The translations under genes and the position numbers were made by a program. From Pseudolabrys sp. FHR47 (GTDB lineage Bacteria > Pseudomonadota > Alphaproteobacteria > Rhizobiales > Xanthobacteraceae): DNA of 64,000 nt. The notes under the pieces are model-generated. The model was not told the origin of the DNA and ran no database searches. It saw only the letters and a list, made by a program, of their open reading frames with translations. Location of the stretch: contig NZ_CP039740.1 of NCBI RefSeq assembly GCF_005153485.1, positions 744,001 through 808,000 of the forward strand, written 5' to 3'. Below, one piece after another: positions 1 through 8,284 of the stretch (position 1 is its first letter; every line of letters starts with the position of its first letter).

Positions 1-9
1 GTTTTGGCC

Positions 10-28
10 GCCGGAGGCTACCTCCGGC
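10..28. repeat. Short perfect inverted repeat in the intergenic space after hprK
   Basis: An 8-bp stem (10-17 with 21-28) with a 3-base loop lies in the 104 bases between the left edge and the hprK stop. On the plus strand it is followed by an A+T-rich stretch containing two TTAA motifs (33-36 and 43-46), so it could be a weak terminator of a gene to the left or a regulatory hairpin. Neither strand has a clean T-tract. Nothing else was recognised between 1 and 104. Confidence 0.35.
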
Positions 29-104
29 ATGGTTAATTTTCCTTAACGAAACGAGGCGCGACGAGGTACTCCAGTCGCGATTCCGGGTCAATTCCCACCC
101 GGTA

Positions 105-551
105 CTATCCCCCGGCCAGGGGGGCCGACGTCATATATGAAACGACCAGGGGCAGCGGATCCGTCTCCGGTGCGACGGCAAGCCGCGGTAAAATCAACCC
201 GGAAATGGCGGTTTGGGACGCTTCCCGCGACGGCAGCCGCTCGGCGTCGGCAGCGTCCAGGTCGACTACCAGGCCGATCGTTGCGACAGGCTCGTAGGGC
301 AGGCGCCGGATGCCGAGGCCGCGGACCTCGATCAGCCCGGCCAGATTAGGGGCCGGCCGTACCAGCAGGCGACCATTGCAGGCCTCCACGAGGACGCGGT
401 CGTCGCCGACCAGCCGGGAGAAGCGCAGCAGGCCCTGGGCCTGCGCATTGATCAGCGCGAAGGCGAGCCTCGATTTGCCGGCGCCGGAGGCGCCGCGGAT
501 CAGCACGGCGGTGGCGTCGATCAGGACCGCGGAAGCGTGGGTGGTGGTCAA
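105..551 (-). CDS. hprK: Short HPr kinase/phosphorylase (HprK, alphaproteobacterial type)
   Basis: Predicted serine kinase/phosphatase acting on the HPr-like protein of the nitrogen/carbon PTS. The roughly 148-residue protein has a P-loop GASGAGKS at about residues 20-27, a GDDRV segment, and the family signature beginning GLIEVRGLG. It lacks the N-terminal domain of the ~310-residue Firmicutes enzyme; this short form is normal in alphaproteobacteria. No ATG lies in the right place. I chose TTG at 551 because AAGGAG sits 8 bases upstream, just after the chvG stop, leaving 13 bases between the genes; a frame-compatible ATG at 821 lies deep inside chvG and would be mostly out-of-frame chvG sequence. 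It is the third gene of the chvI-chvG-hprK array. PTS genes are expected to follow beyond the left edge (family knowledge; not visible). Confidence 0.88.
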   Translation of the reverse strand: MTTTHASAVLIDATAVLIRGASGAGKSRLAFALINAQAQGLLRFSRLVGDDRVLVEACNGRLLVRPAPNLAGLIEVRGLGIRRLPYEPVATIGLVVDLDAADAERLPSREASQTAISGLILPRLAVAPETDPLPLVVSYMTSAPLAGG

Positions 552-564
552 ATGACCAAACTCC

Positions 565-2382
565 TTACTTCCCCGGTAACCGCACAACAAACCGCGCGCC
601 GAGGACGCGAGGTTCGTCCTCGCCGGTGTCACGGTTTTTCTGCGTGCCGGTACCGATGCGATTCTCGGCGCGGATCGAGCCGCCATGGGCCTCGACGATC
701 TGCCTGGAGATCGACAGGCCGAGGCCGGAATTCTGGCCGAAACCCTGATGCGGACGGTCGGTGTAGAAGCGCTCGAACACCTTGTCCAAAGCGTCGGGCC
801 GGATGCCGGGGCCGTCATCATCGACGATAATCTCGATGTCGGACTTCAACTTGCGGCAGGTCACGCGCACGGTACCGCCGTCGGGCGAGAACGAGCGCGC
901 ATTGTCGATGAGGTTCGACACCACCTGACCGAGGCGCGAGTCGTGGCCGGGCGCCTTGAACTGCGACGGCTGACCGCCTTCGAAGGTCAGCGTCACCTTC
1001 ACGTTGTTGGAGCGCACCTCGTTGGCGGTCGAAACCAGCGCATCGAGTAGCCGCGCAAGGTCGACGATCGCCACTTCCTGGCGCTGCAATTCGGCGTCGA
1101 GCCGGCTTGCGTCGGAGATGTCGGTGATGAGGCGGTTGAGACGCTTGACGTCGTGCTGGATGACTTCGAGCAACCGCGCGCGGTTGGCATCGGTTTTTGC
1201 CATCGGCAGCGTCTCGACCGCGGAGCGCAACGACGTCAGTGGGTTCTTCAGTTCATGCGAAACGTCGGCGGCGAAGCTTTCGATGGCCTCGATGCGGCTG
1301 TACAGCGCGTTGGTCATGTCGCGCAAAGCGCCGGACAGTTCGCCGATCTCGTCGTGGCGGCCGGTGAAGTCGGGAATCTCGACGCGAGTCTTGATGCGCC
1401 GGCGCACGCGCTCGGCGGCATCGGCGAGGCGCCGCACCGGACCGGCGATGGTGCCGGCCAGCAGGATCGACAGCACCACCATCACGCCGGCGGCGACGAG
1501 GAACACCTTGACGATGGCGAGCCGCTCGGCCTCCACCATGTCGTCGATGTCGGCACCTTGCGTGGAAAGCATCAACGCGCCGCGCACGGCGCGGAAACGT
1601 TGCACCGGCACGGCGACGGAAACGATGACTTCGCCGCGGTCATTGACGCGCACTTCGCTGGCATGCAGGCCGGTTAGCGCCTGCCGAACTTCGCCATAGC
1701 CTTTGCCGTTCTCGGGACCGAGTTCGCGATAGAGCGGCAGGTCGCCGCGGCCGAGCCAGCGGCGAATGGCGATATAGCTGCGCTCCACCAGACCGGCCTG
1801 TTCCGCGGTCGGCGAGGGCAGGTCGAAACGCAGGACGTCGCCGCGGCCATAGAGATTGCGGCTGTCGAGAATGAGCACGCCCTCACGGTCGTAGATGCGG
1901 GCGCGCGTCTTGGTCGGCGAGACGAGGCGGCGCAGCACCGGGGCGACACGCTCGGGGTTGATCGGGAATTCGATGCCGGACAGGGCGTCGTCCGGCGGGC
2001 CGTAGCTTTCGCCGGCCTGCAGTTCGAGCAGGCGATCGGGGTCGATGGTGACGGCGTCGCTTTCGACCGTGGCCGAGGCGGCAATGGCGCCGGCGATGAT
2101 CTCGCCCTGCACCAGAAGGCTCTGCACGCGCGCGTCGATCAGGCCGGCACGGAACTGCGACAGGTACATCACGCCGAACAGCAGCGCGCAGAGACCGGCG
2201 AGGTTGAGGAAGACGATACGGCGGGTGAGGCTGGAAAAGCTCAGCGTGACGAAGAACGACCAGGCCGAACCGATGAGGCGGCGCAGGCTCCAGTCGCGGC
2301 TCGTCGCCGCGGCCGCCGGCGTGTCGCCTTCAGTCGCCGCTTCGGCTTCGCGTGCCTGCTGCTCTGCGGTTCGATCGAGCAC
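565..2382 (-). CDS. chvG: Sensor histidine kinase ChvG/ExoS family
   Basis: Inner-membrane sensor kinase of the ChvG-ChvI acid and envelope-stress system. The 605-residue protein has a cytoplasmic N-tail, a first membrane segment at about 55-76, a large periplasmic region, a second membrane segment followed by a HAMP linker (TIAGPVRRLADAAERV), an H-box with phospho-acceptor His376 (DVSHELKNPL), an N-box (NLIDNARSFSPDGG), and G-boxes DDDGPGI and NSGLGLSI. The first ~45 residues are Ala/Glu-rich and look disordered. It follows chvI on the same strand, separated by 188 bases that hold a palindromic repeat, and runs closely into hprK. In Agrobacterium and Sinorhizobium this pair controls the acid response, exopolysaccharide and virulence/symbiosis genes; conservation of those targets here is inference. 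Confidence 0.95.
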   Translation of the reverse strand: MLDRTAEQQAREAEAATEGDTPAAAATSRDWSLRRLIGSAWSFFVTLSFSSLTRRIVFLNLAGLCALLFGVMYLSQFRAGLIDARVQSLLVQGEIIAGAIAASATVESDAVTIDPDRLLELQAGESYGPPDDALSGIEFPINPERVAPVLRRLVSPTKTRARIYDREGVLILDSRNLYGRGDVLRFDLPSPTAEQAGLVERSYIAIRRWLGRGDLPLYRELGPENGKGYGEVRQALTGLHASEVRVNDRGEVIVSVAVPVQRFRAVRGALMLSTQGADIDDMVEAERLAIVKVFLVAAGVMVVLSILLAGTIAGPVRRLADAAERVRRRIKTRVEIPDFTGRHDEIGELSGALRDMTNALYSRIEAIESFAADVSHELKNPLTSLRSAVETLPMAKTDANRARLLEVIQHDVKRLNRLITDISDASRLDAELQRQEVAIVDLARLLDALVSTANEVRSNNVKVTLTFEGGQPSQFKAPGHDSRLGQVVSNLIDNARSFSPDGGTVRVTCRKLKSDIEIIVDDDGPGIRPDALDKVFERFYTDRPHQGFGQNSGLGLSISRQIVEAHGGSIRAENRIGTGTQKNRDTGEDEPRVLGARFVVRLPGK

Positions 2383-2448
2383 GATGAATGGTCCAGCCCG
2401 TCACTCGCGAATGCGATGTTAGCCGAAGCATTGGCTTCGCGCACAGCG

Positions 2449-2563
2449 CGCTCCCTCTCCCCGTTGGGGAGAGGGTTGGGGTGAGGGGGCAAGTGAGCCG
2501 ATGGTTTGTAACCCCTCACCCGGCACGCTCGCGCGTGCCGACCTCTCCCCATGGGAGAGGTGA
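2449..2563. repeat. Type-A palindromic repeat between chvG and chvI
   Basis: This is a mosaic of nested inverted repeats: a CCCTCTCCCC/GGGGAGAGGG hairpin at 2452-2474, a GTGAGGGG/CCCCTCAC pair joining its two halves, and a second hairpin near 2527-2562. The same layout and related sequences recur near 33,275 and inside polA near 17,935, so it is a dispersed family. It sits in the transcribed spacer of the chvI-chvG operon and could be an mRNA processing or stabilising structure, which is inference. Confidence 0.7.
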
Positions 2564-2570
2564 AGAAAGT

Positions 2571-3269
2571 TCATTCCTTGAAGCGATAGCCGACGCCGTA
2601 GAGCGTCTCGATCATCTCGAAGTCGTCGTCGACCTGCTTGAACTTCTTGCGTAGGCGCTTGATGTGGCTGTCGATGGTGCGGTCGTCGACATAGACCTGG
2701 TCGTCGTAAGCCGCGTCCATCAGCGCATTGCGGCTCTTCACCACGCCGGGGCGGGTGGCGAGCGCCTGGAGGATGAGGAATTCGGTGACGGTGAGCGTGA
2801 CCGGCTCGCCCTTCCAGGTGCAGGTGTGGCGCTCCGGGTCCATGCGCAGCAGGCCGCGCTCGAGCACCTTGGTGGTGTCGACTTCCTTGGGCGCTGCGCC
2901 GTCCTTCGGCGTGGCGCGGCGGAGCACCGCCTTGACACGCTCGACCAAGAGGCGCTGCGAGAACGGTTTGCGGATGAAGTCGTCGGCGCCCATCTTGAGG
3001 CCGAACAGTTCATCGATCTCCTCATCCTTAGAGGTGAGGAAGATCACGGGAACGTCGGACTTCTGCCGCAGGCGGCGCAACGTCTCCATGCCGTCCATAC
3101 GCGGCATCTTGATATCGAGGATGGCGAGGTCCGGCGGCGAAGTCTTGAACCCATCGATGGCGGAGGCGCCGTCGGTATAGGTCATGATCCGATAGCCTTC
3201 GGCCTCGAGTGCCATGGACACCGAGGTCAGGATATTGCGGTCATCGTCCACGAGCGCGATGGTTGGCAT
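2571..3269 (-). CDS. chvI: Response regulator ChvI (OmpR/PhoB family)
   Basis: Transcriptional response regulator phosphorylated by ChvG. The 232-residue protein has a receiver domain with acidic pocket DDD at 8-10, phospho-acceptor Asp52 ([13 protein letters not shown]) and the LTSK switch, then a winged-helix DNA-binding domain ending [17 protein letters not shown] and YGVGYRF. The start is the ATG at 3269, which has a GAAGGGG ribosome-binding site and begins the conserved [11 protein letters not shown] 26-residue in-frame extension upstream has no family character. It is divergent from the HugZ-like gene and lies 1.2 kb from pckA. chvGI next to pckA is also the Agrobacterium arrangement, where pckA is acid-induced. 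Confidence 0.95.
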   Translation of the reverse strand: MPTIALVDDDRNILTSVSMALEAEGYRIMTYTDGASAIDGFKTSPPDLAILDIKMPRMDGMETLRRLRQKSDVPVIFLTSKDEEIDELFGLKMGADDFIRKPFSQRLLVERVKAVLRRATPKDGAAPKEVDTTKVLERGLLRMDPERHTCTWKGEPVTLTVTEFLILQALATRPGVVKSRNALMDAAYDDQVYVDDRTIDSHIKRLRKKFKQVDDDFEMIETLYGVGYRFKE

Positions 3270-3424
3270 GAAAGCCCCTTCTGACGTGTCGTCCCGCGCG
3301 ATTTGAAGCCTGCAAACGGGGTTCGAATTGTGGCCTCTTTGCAACAACTATGTGATTCTGGGTCGAATTCAAGGGCAATTGGCCGGAAAACGGCCCTGTT
3401 TTCAATGCGAGAGACCGAACGATC
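3270..3424. promoter_or_regulatory. Divergent promoter region of chvI and the HugZ-like gene
   Basis: These 155 bases separate two divergently transcribed genes and must hold both promoters. The segment 3320-3380 is less G+C-rich than its surroundings. I cannot pick out convincing -35/-10 pairs or a confident ChvI site by eye. Confidence 0.45.
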
Positions 3425-4237
3425 ATGACCGAACGACCCGGCGCCCTTCCCGGTTCCAATGCCCTTCCAGGGACCATGCCCGACCGCTTGCCGGAAAGCG
3501 CCGCGCCACCAGCCGATTTCGAGCCGCGGACGGTCGCCCGGGACCTGTTGCGGCGAATTCGTTCGGGAACACTGGCCACTTTGGACCGCAATACCGGGCA
3601 CCCTTTCGCCTCCCTGGTCAACATCGGAACCGATGCCGACGGCGCGCCGGTGATCCTGGTTTCGCGGCTGTCGACCCATACCGCCAATCTGGAGATCGAC
3701 GGCCGGGCCTCGGTCATGTTGGCGGAGACGGGCAAGGGCGACGCGCTCGCCCATCCCCGCCTGACCGTGCTCGGGCAATTTATTCTGATACCGCGCGACG
3801 CCGCAGACGAAGCGCGGCTGCGCCGGCGTTTCCTGACGCATCATCCGAAATCGCAGCTTTATGCCGGGTTCGGCGACTTTGCGTTCTGGCGGATGAATGT
3901 CGTGTCGGCGCATTTGAATGGCGGCTTCGCCCGCGCCGCCGATCTGACAGCCGATGACGTGCTGACCGACATCGCCGACGCCCGCGAACTCATCGATGCC
4001 GAAGAAGGCGCGGTCGCGCACATGAACGAAGATCACGGCGCCGCGCTCAATCTGTACGCCGTGAAGCTGTGCGGCGCGCCGGATGGCGTCTGGCGCTGCA
4101 CCGGCATCGACCCTGACGGCATTGATCTGCAGAACGGTCCGCTGTCGCTGCGGCTGCCGTTTCCGCAACGGGTGACCAGCCCAGGCGCGCTGCGCATGGC
4201 TTTGAAGGAACTGGCCGAGAAGGCGCGTGCAATGTGA
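3425..4237 (+). CDS. HugZ/pyridoxamine-phosphate-oxidase-like protein with DUF2470 domain
   Basis: The 270-residue protein has a split-barrel flavin-binding fold (RSGTLATLDRNTGHPFAS... ILVSRLSTHTANLEIDGRAS) followed by a C-terminal DUF2470 domain (VAHMNEDHGAALNLYAVKL). This domain pair occurs in HugZ-type heme-degrading proteins and in many uncharacterised paralogues, so heme or flavin binding is likely but the reaction is not proven. The first ~35 residues are Pro/Ala-rich and probably disordered. It is monocistronic, divergent from chvI and upstream of pckA, with no iron or heme uptake genes nearby, which weakens a specific heme-oxygenase claim. Confidence 0.85.
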   Translation: MTERPGALPGSNALPGTMPDRLPESAAPPADFEPRTVARDLLRRIRSGTLATLDRNTGHPFASLVNIGTDADGAPVILVSRLSTHTANLEIDGRASVMLAETGKGDALAHPRLTVLGQFILIPRDAADEARLRRRFLTHHPKSQLYAGFGDFAFWRMNVVSAHLNGGFARAADLTADDVLTDIADARELIDAEEGAVAHMNEDHGAALNLYAVKLCGAPDGVWRCTGIDPDGIDLQNGPLSLRLPFPQRVTSPGALRMALKELAEKARAM

Positions 4238-4495
4238 ACGGCTTGCCGCCCTGCATCATTGATCAGTCATCATATGACTCATCAAGATTCGTGAAACCCG
4301 CAAGCCGCCGGCGGCGTTAAGTCATTGATGCAGTGCAATGCCGGGCGTTCATAATGCATGGCATTTGATCTTGGCATTCACGGCGCTGATGACTATGGTC
4401 GCGCGCCTTCAGCCGAGGCTTCGATCAAAGTCTCAAAAGGAATTCGGCCATAGCGGCCGCGGCGGTGCTTTTTCCGCCGGACTGGGAGAGCAAGC
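4238..4495 (+). promoter_or_regulatory. Intergenic region upstream of pckA, with a short inverted repeat
   Basis: This 258-base spacer carries the presumed pckA promoter. It contains an inverted repeat AGTCAT-CAT-ATGACT at 4265-4279 and is comparatively A+T-rich between 4250 and 4380. Since pckA is acid-induced and adjacent to chvGI in Agrobacterium, this repeat is a candidate operator, but that is inference and no promoter boxes were assigned. Confidence 0.35.
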
Positions 4496-6118
4496 GTGCA
4501 GGAAACGGGTGTACGGAACGCCGCATACGGCGCCGACAAATTCGGTTTTACCGATCTCAAAGGCGTCAACTGGAATTTGACCGAGCCCAAGCTCTACGAA
4601 CACGCCCTTCTTAACGGCGAAGCCCAGATCGTCGCCGGCGGCGCGCTCTGCGCCGAAACCGGCCACCACACCGGCCGCAGCCCCAAGGACAAGCACACGG
4701 TCGAGGACGATCTCACGCGTGACACCGTCTGGTGGGACGGCAACCGCAAAATGTCGAAGGAGAACTTCGACAATCTGCTCGCCGACTTCCAGGCGCACTG
4801 CAAGGGCAAGACCCTGTTCGCGCAGGATCTGCTCGGCGGCGCCGATCCGACCCATCAGATCAAGGTGCGCGTTTTTACCGAACTCGCCTGGCACTCGCTG
4901 TTCATCCGCCAGCTTCTCATTCGCCCGGAGCGTTCGGCTCTCGCCAAATACGTGCCGGAAATGACCATCGTCGACCTGCCGTCGTTCAAGCCGGACGCCA
5001 AGCGTCACGGCGGCCGCGACGGCTCCGACACCATGGTGGCGATCGATTTCACCCGCAAGATCGTGCTGATCTGCGGCTCGTCCTACGCCGGCGAAATGAA
5101 GAAGTCGGTGTTCACCACCCTGAACTTCTATCTGCCGGCCAAGAACGTGGTGCCGATGCACTGCTCGGCCAACGTTTCGAAGGACGGCAAGGAGAGCGCG
5201 CTGTTCTTCGGCCTGTCCGGCACCGGCAAGACCACTTTGTCGGCCGACCCGAACCGCATCCTGATCGGCGACGATGAGACCGGCTGGGGTGAGGACGGCA
5301 TCTTCAATTTCGAAGGCGGCTGCTACGCCAAGTGCATCAAGCTCAGCCAGGAAGCCGAGCCGATGATATGGGACGCCACCAACCGTTTCGGTTCGGTACT
5401 CGAAAACGTCGTGTTCGATCCGGATACGCGCGTGCCGGATTACGACGATGGCTCCAAGACTGAGAATACCCGCTCGGCCTATCCGCTCGACTTCATCCCG
5501 AACGCCTCGCGCACCGGCCGCGCCTCGCACCCGAAGAACATCATCTTCCTCACCGCCGACGCTTACGGCGTGATGCCGCCGGTCGCCAAGCTGACGCCCG
5601 AGCAGGCGATGTATCACTTCCTGTCGGGCTACACCGCGAAGGTTGCCGGCACCGAGAAGGGTCTCGTTGGCGTGCAGCCGGAATTCTCGACCTGCTTCGG
5701 TTCGCCGTTCCTGCCGCGGCATCCGTCGGTCTATGCCGACCTGCTGAAGGAATACATCAACGAGCACAATGTCGATGTCTGGCTGGTGAACTCCGGCTGG
5801 ACCGGCGGCATTTACGGCGTCGGCCGCCGTATGCCGATCAAGGCGACGCGCACTCTGGTGACCGCGGCGCTCAACGGCTCGCTGAAGGATGCCGACTTCC
5901 GCACCGACCCGTATTTCGGCTTCTCGGTGCCGACTTCGGTACCGGGCGTTGAGCCGCACCTGCTGAACCCGTTCAAGACGTGGAAAGACAAGGCCGCGTT
6001 TGACAAGACCGCGCGCGAGCTGGTCGGCATGTTCCAGAAGAACTTCGAGAAGTACGAGAGCCACGTCTCGCCGGATATCCGCGCCGCTGCGCCGGAAGTG
6101 AAGATCGCGGCGGAGTAA
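4496..6118 (+). CDS. pckA: Phosphoenolpyruvate carboxykinase (ATP)
   Basis: Catalyses oxaloacetate + ATP to phosphoenolpyruvate + CO2 + ADP, the first committed step of gluconeogenesis from C4 acids. The 540-residue length is typical. Visible motifs are the PCK-specific P-loop GLSGTGKTT at about residues 240-248, kinase-2 [10 protein letters not shown] at about 258-267, and the substrate region HTGRSPKDK near the N-terminus. Translation starts at GTG 4496, preceded by a GGGAGAG ribosome-binding site, and no ATG fits as well. A strong Rho-independent terminator follows within 30 bases, so it is probably monocistronic. Confidence 0.97.
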   Translation: MQETGVRNAAYGADKFGFTDLKGVNWNLTEPKLYEHALLNGEAQIVAGGALCAETGHHTGRSPKDKHTVEDDLTRDTVWWDGNRKMSKENFDNLLADFQAHCKGKTLFAQDLLGGADPTHQIKVRVFTELAWHSLFIRQLLIRPERSALAKYVPEMTIVDLPSFKPDAKRHGGRDGSDTMVAIDFTRKIVLICGSSYAGEMKKSVFTTLNFYLPAKNVVPMHCSANVSKDGKESALFFGLSGTGKTTLSADPNRILIGDDETGWGEDGIFNFEGGCYAKCIKLSQEAEPMIWDATNRFGSVLENVVFDPDTRVPDYDDGSKTENTRSAYPLDFIPNASRTGRASHPKNIIFLTADAYGVMPPVAKLTPEQAMYHFLSGYTAKVAGTEKGLVGVQPEFSTCFGSPFLPRHPSVYADLLKEYINEHNVDVWLVNSGWTGGIYGVGRRMPIKATRTLVTAALNGSLKDADFRTDPYFGFSVPTSVPGVEPHLLNPFKTWKDKAAFDKTARELVGMFQKNFEKYESHVSPDIRAAAPEVKIAAE

Positions 6119-6141
6119 GCAGCCTCACCGAATGAGTTGAA

Positions 6142-6174
6142 AGGGGCGGCCGATGAGGCCGCCCTTTTGTTTTG
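6142..6174 (+). terminator. Rho-independent terminator of pckA
   Basis: A perfect 8-bp G+C stem (GGGCGGCC at 6144-6151 with GGCCGCCC at 6157-6164), a 5-base loop, and then TTTTGTTTTG. It starts about 25 bases after the pckA stop and lies just before the convergent end of the homocysteine methyltransferase gene. Confidence 0.9.
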
Positions 6175-6178
6175 TGCG

Positions 6179-7141
6179 CTACGCCGCCATGGCCTCGCAG
6201 GCGAAGGCGATCTGCTCGACGTGGCGATGATCGGTGCCGCAGCAGCCGCCGAGCACGCAGGCGCGCGGCAACAGGCGGCGCAGCTCGGCATGCTGGACGC
6301 CGAACTCCAGCGGATCGCCGGCGTCGAGCTCAGTCGAGGCGTCGAGTTCGGCGTGGCTCTTGCGCGAGGCATTGCCGCGCAGGCCACCGATGCGGCCGAT
6401 CCAGGCTTCGCCGGTCGCCACCGCGTCGCGGAAATGCGTCGGGTGGGCGCAGTTGATCATGTAGTAGACCGGATAGGCGCCAGTCTCACGGTCGACCGTC
6501 ATGATCGCGTCCTTCAGCGTCTCGCCGGTCGGCAGCTTGCCATCGGTCTCCACCGTGAACGAGATCACCACCGGCATGGCGTGCGCCTGCGCCGCGCGGG
6601 CGATGCCGATCGCCTCGTCGATATAGTTCATGGTGAAAGCAGAGACGAGGTCGGCCTGCGTGCCGGCGAACACGCCGATCTGCTCGCCGTGATAATCCTG
6701 CGCCTCGCGCGCGCTCATTTTGCGGCTCGGGTCATAACCGTCGCCGCGCGGGCCGATATTGTCGGAAATGACGAAAGGCTGCGACGGCGTCTCGAACTCA
6801 TCGCGCAGTTCGGCCATCAGCGCGACCGCGGCGCGGTTGGCGTCCGCAAGCTCCGCCGCCGAAATGCCGAGCTTGCCGGCCCAGTCGCGATTGGCGCGCC
6901 AGGTCGGCGTCTCCAGCACGAAGCCGAAGCCGCCGCGCTTGGCGATCTTCGCATGGCGCGCATAATAGTCGCGCACGCGCGCAATGCCGTCCTGCGACTG
7001 GAGCAAGGTGAACGAGGCGAAACACGGCAGATCGAGGCCGTCGTGGAAAATCAAGGTTGTTTCCATGCCGCTATCGGTCAGAAAAATCTGCCCCGAATTG
7101 AGCGGCAGGCGGCCGCGATATTTGGCCTTTAATGAAGCCAT
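6179..7141 (-). CDS. Homocysteine S-methyltransferase family protein
   Basis: The 320-residue zinc-dependent methyltransferase belongs to the MmuM/BHMT-like family, which moves a methyl group from S-methylmethionine, SAM or betaine to homocysteine. The zinc ligands are visible: a Cys in MINCAHPTHF and the CysCys pair in GGCCGTDHRH near residues 297-303. The N-terminal LTDSGMETTLIFHDG motif is also characteristic. The ATG at 7141 is preceded by CAGGAG and starts MASLKAKYRG; a 52-residue in-frame extension upstream is not family-like. The methyl donor cannot be told from sequence. It is divergent from the TetR gene, whose product may control it (inference). Confidence 0.9.
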   Translation of the reverse strand: MASLKAKYRGRLPLNSGQIFLTDSGMETTLIFHDGLDLPCFASFTLLQSQDGIARVRDYYARHAKIAKRGGFGFVLETPTWRANRDWAGKLGISAAELADANRAAVALMAELRDEFETPSQPFVISDNIGPRGDGYDPSRKMSAREAQDYHGEQIGVFAGTQADLVSAFTMNYIDEAIGIARAAQAHAMPVVISFTVETDGKLPTGETLKDAIMTVDRETGAYPVYYMINCAHPTHFRDAVATGEAWIGRIGGLRGNASRKSHAELDASTELDAGDPLEFGVQHAELRRLLPRACVLGGCCGTDHRHVEQIAFACEAMAA

Positions 7142-7339
7142 GGGTGTCTCCTGTTTGTTCTGGAATTCGCGTTTGTTCGTGGAGCGTCGAACTAGAACGA
7201 CCGGGCAATGCCATCCAGCCCACTGGTGGTGCGGTCGCCGCATCGGCGGAAAGGTCTGAAAATACAGATGTTTCAGCGCGGGTCGGCGTAGCGACAAGCT
7301 TGCGCGCGCATGTCAACTGGACTTCTGGTACACTAAAAT
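7142..7339. promoter_or_regulatory. Divergent intergenic region between methyltransferase and tetR-type gene
   Basis: The 198 bases between the two divergent start codons must hold both promoters and probably the TetR-family operator. The end nearest the TetR gene is relatively A+T-rich. No unmistakable palindrome was assigned. Confidence 0.4.
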
Positions 7340-7969
7340 ATGCTCGAGAAGGCACGCCGTAAGGGTGACGACACCCGCGAACAGATACTCTCGGTAGCCG
7401 AGGCCGCGGTGCTCGCAAAGGGATTCGCCGGCACCTCGATCGACGAGATCATTGCGGCGGTCGGCATCACCAAGAGCGGCTTCTTCTATCACTTCAAGGA
7501 CAAGACCGAACTCGCCAAGGGCATGATGCTGCGCTACCTCGAGCACGACCGGCAGGTGCTCGACGATATATTCCGGCGCGGCGACGAACTGCATGGCGAT
7601 GCGCTGCATGGTTTTCTGGTCGGCCTCAAATTGTTCGCGGAAATGTTCGAGAAGCTGCCCGAGGCCCATCCTGGGTGCCTCGCCGCGTCGTTCGCCTATC
7701 AGGACCAGTTGTTTAGTCGCGACATCCGCGCGCTCAACGCCGAGGGCATTCTGGCCTGGCGCCAGCGCTTCCGCGAGCGGTTCGATTTGATTGCCAAAAC
7801 CTATCCGCCGCGGCAGGACGTCGATTTCGATGCGCTCGCCGACATGGCGGCGACCTTGGTCGAAGGCGGGTTGGTGGTGGGGCGGATGCTCAACGACCCG
7901 CACATCCTGCCGCGGCAGATCATGCTCTACCGCGACTATGTGCAGACGATTTTTCTCGGACGGAATTAG
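7340..7969 (+). CDS. TetR/AcrR family transcriptional regulator
   Basis: The 209-residue regulator has an N-terminal TetR helix-turn-helix at about residues 10-55 (REQILSVAEAAVLAKGFAG, then SIDEIIAAVGITKSGFFYHF). The C-terminal ligand domain is variable, and the ligand cannot be predicted. It is divergent from the homocysteine methyltransferase gene, the usual TetR arrangement for control of the neighbour. Its 3' end overlaps the convergent small gene at 7966 by four bases. Confidence 0.92.
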   Translation: MLEKARRKGDDTREQILSVAEAAVLAKGFAGTSIDEIIAAVGITKSGFFYHFKDKTELAKGMMLRYLEHDRQVLDDIFRRGDELHGDALHGFLVGLKLFAEMFEKLPEAHPGCLAASFAYQDQLFSRDIRALNAEGILAWRQRFRERFDLIAKTYPPRQDVDFDALADMAATLVEGGLVVGRMLNDPHILPRQIMLYRDYVQTIFLGRN

Positions 7970-8220
7970 CGATCGAGTGCGAACCGGGCGAGAAGCGCGG
8001 ATTTGCGATAGCGCAGCCGGTAGAGCGGCGAGGTTCGCAAATCGCGGATCAGCGCCATGGTCCGCGCGCTCTCTTCGCGCAGTTTCTGGAGCGAGCGATC
8101 CAAGGCGATGCGGACCGTCTCGTGGCAGACGGCGATGGCCGCCGCGCTGTCCACGCGCTTAAGGAGTTCGTTCCGGCGGGTGAGGCTGGGTGCGCTTCGG
8201 TTCGGCTCGGAAGCTGACAT
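7966..8220 (-). CDS. Small hypothetical protein (84 aa)
   Basis: I do not recognise this family. The 84-residue protein is basic and probably all-helical, with Arg/Leu/Ala-rich repeats (LLKRVDSAAAIAVCHETVRI, LREESARTMALIRDL) and no membrane segment. The ATG at 8220 has a good GGAGAG ribosome-binding site 7 bases upstream, which is the main reason for calling it real. It is convergent with the TetR gene and overlaps its last codon. The upstream 60 bases contain TTAATAATTTCTTAC (8262-8276). Confidence 0.6.
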   Translation of the reverse strand: MSASEPNRSAPSLTRRNELLKRVDSAAAIAVCHETVRIALDRSLQKLREESARTMALIRDLRTSPLYRLRYRKSALLARFALDR

Positions 8221-8284
8221 GGCTGCTCTCCGGGGTCGAAGAGCAGTGTCGAGCCGGCATGGTTAATAATTTCTTACCGGCCAA

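Noticed and set aside
32..46. TTAA-N6-TTAAC as a CtrA box near the left edge
   Set aside because: The spacing is 6 instead of 7 and no gene start is visible downstream within the window.
4433..6064. Minus-strand 543-codon open frame opposite pckA
   Set aside because: Antisense shadow of a G+C-rich gene; pckA motifs are unambiguous on the plus strand.
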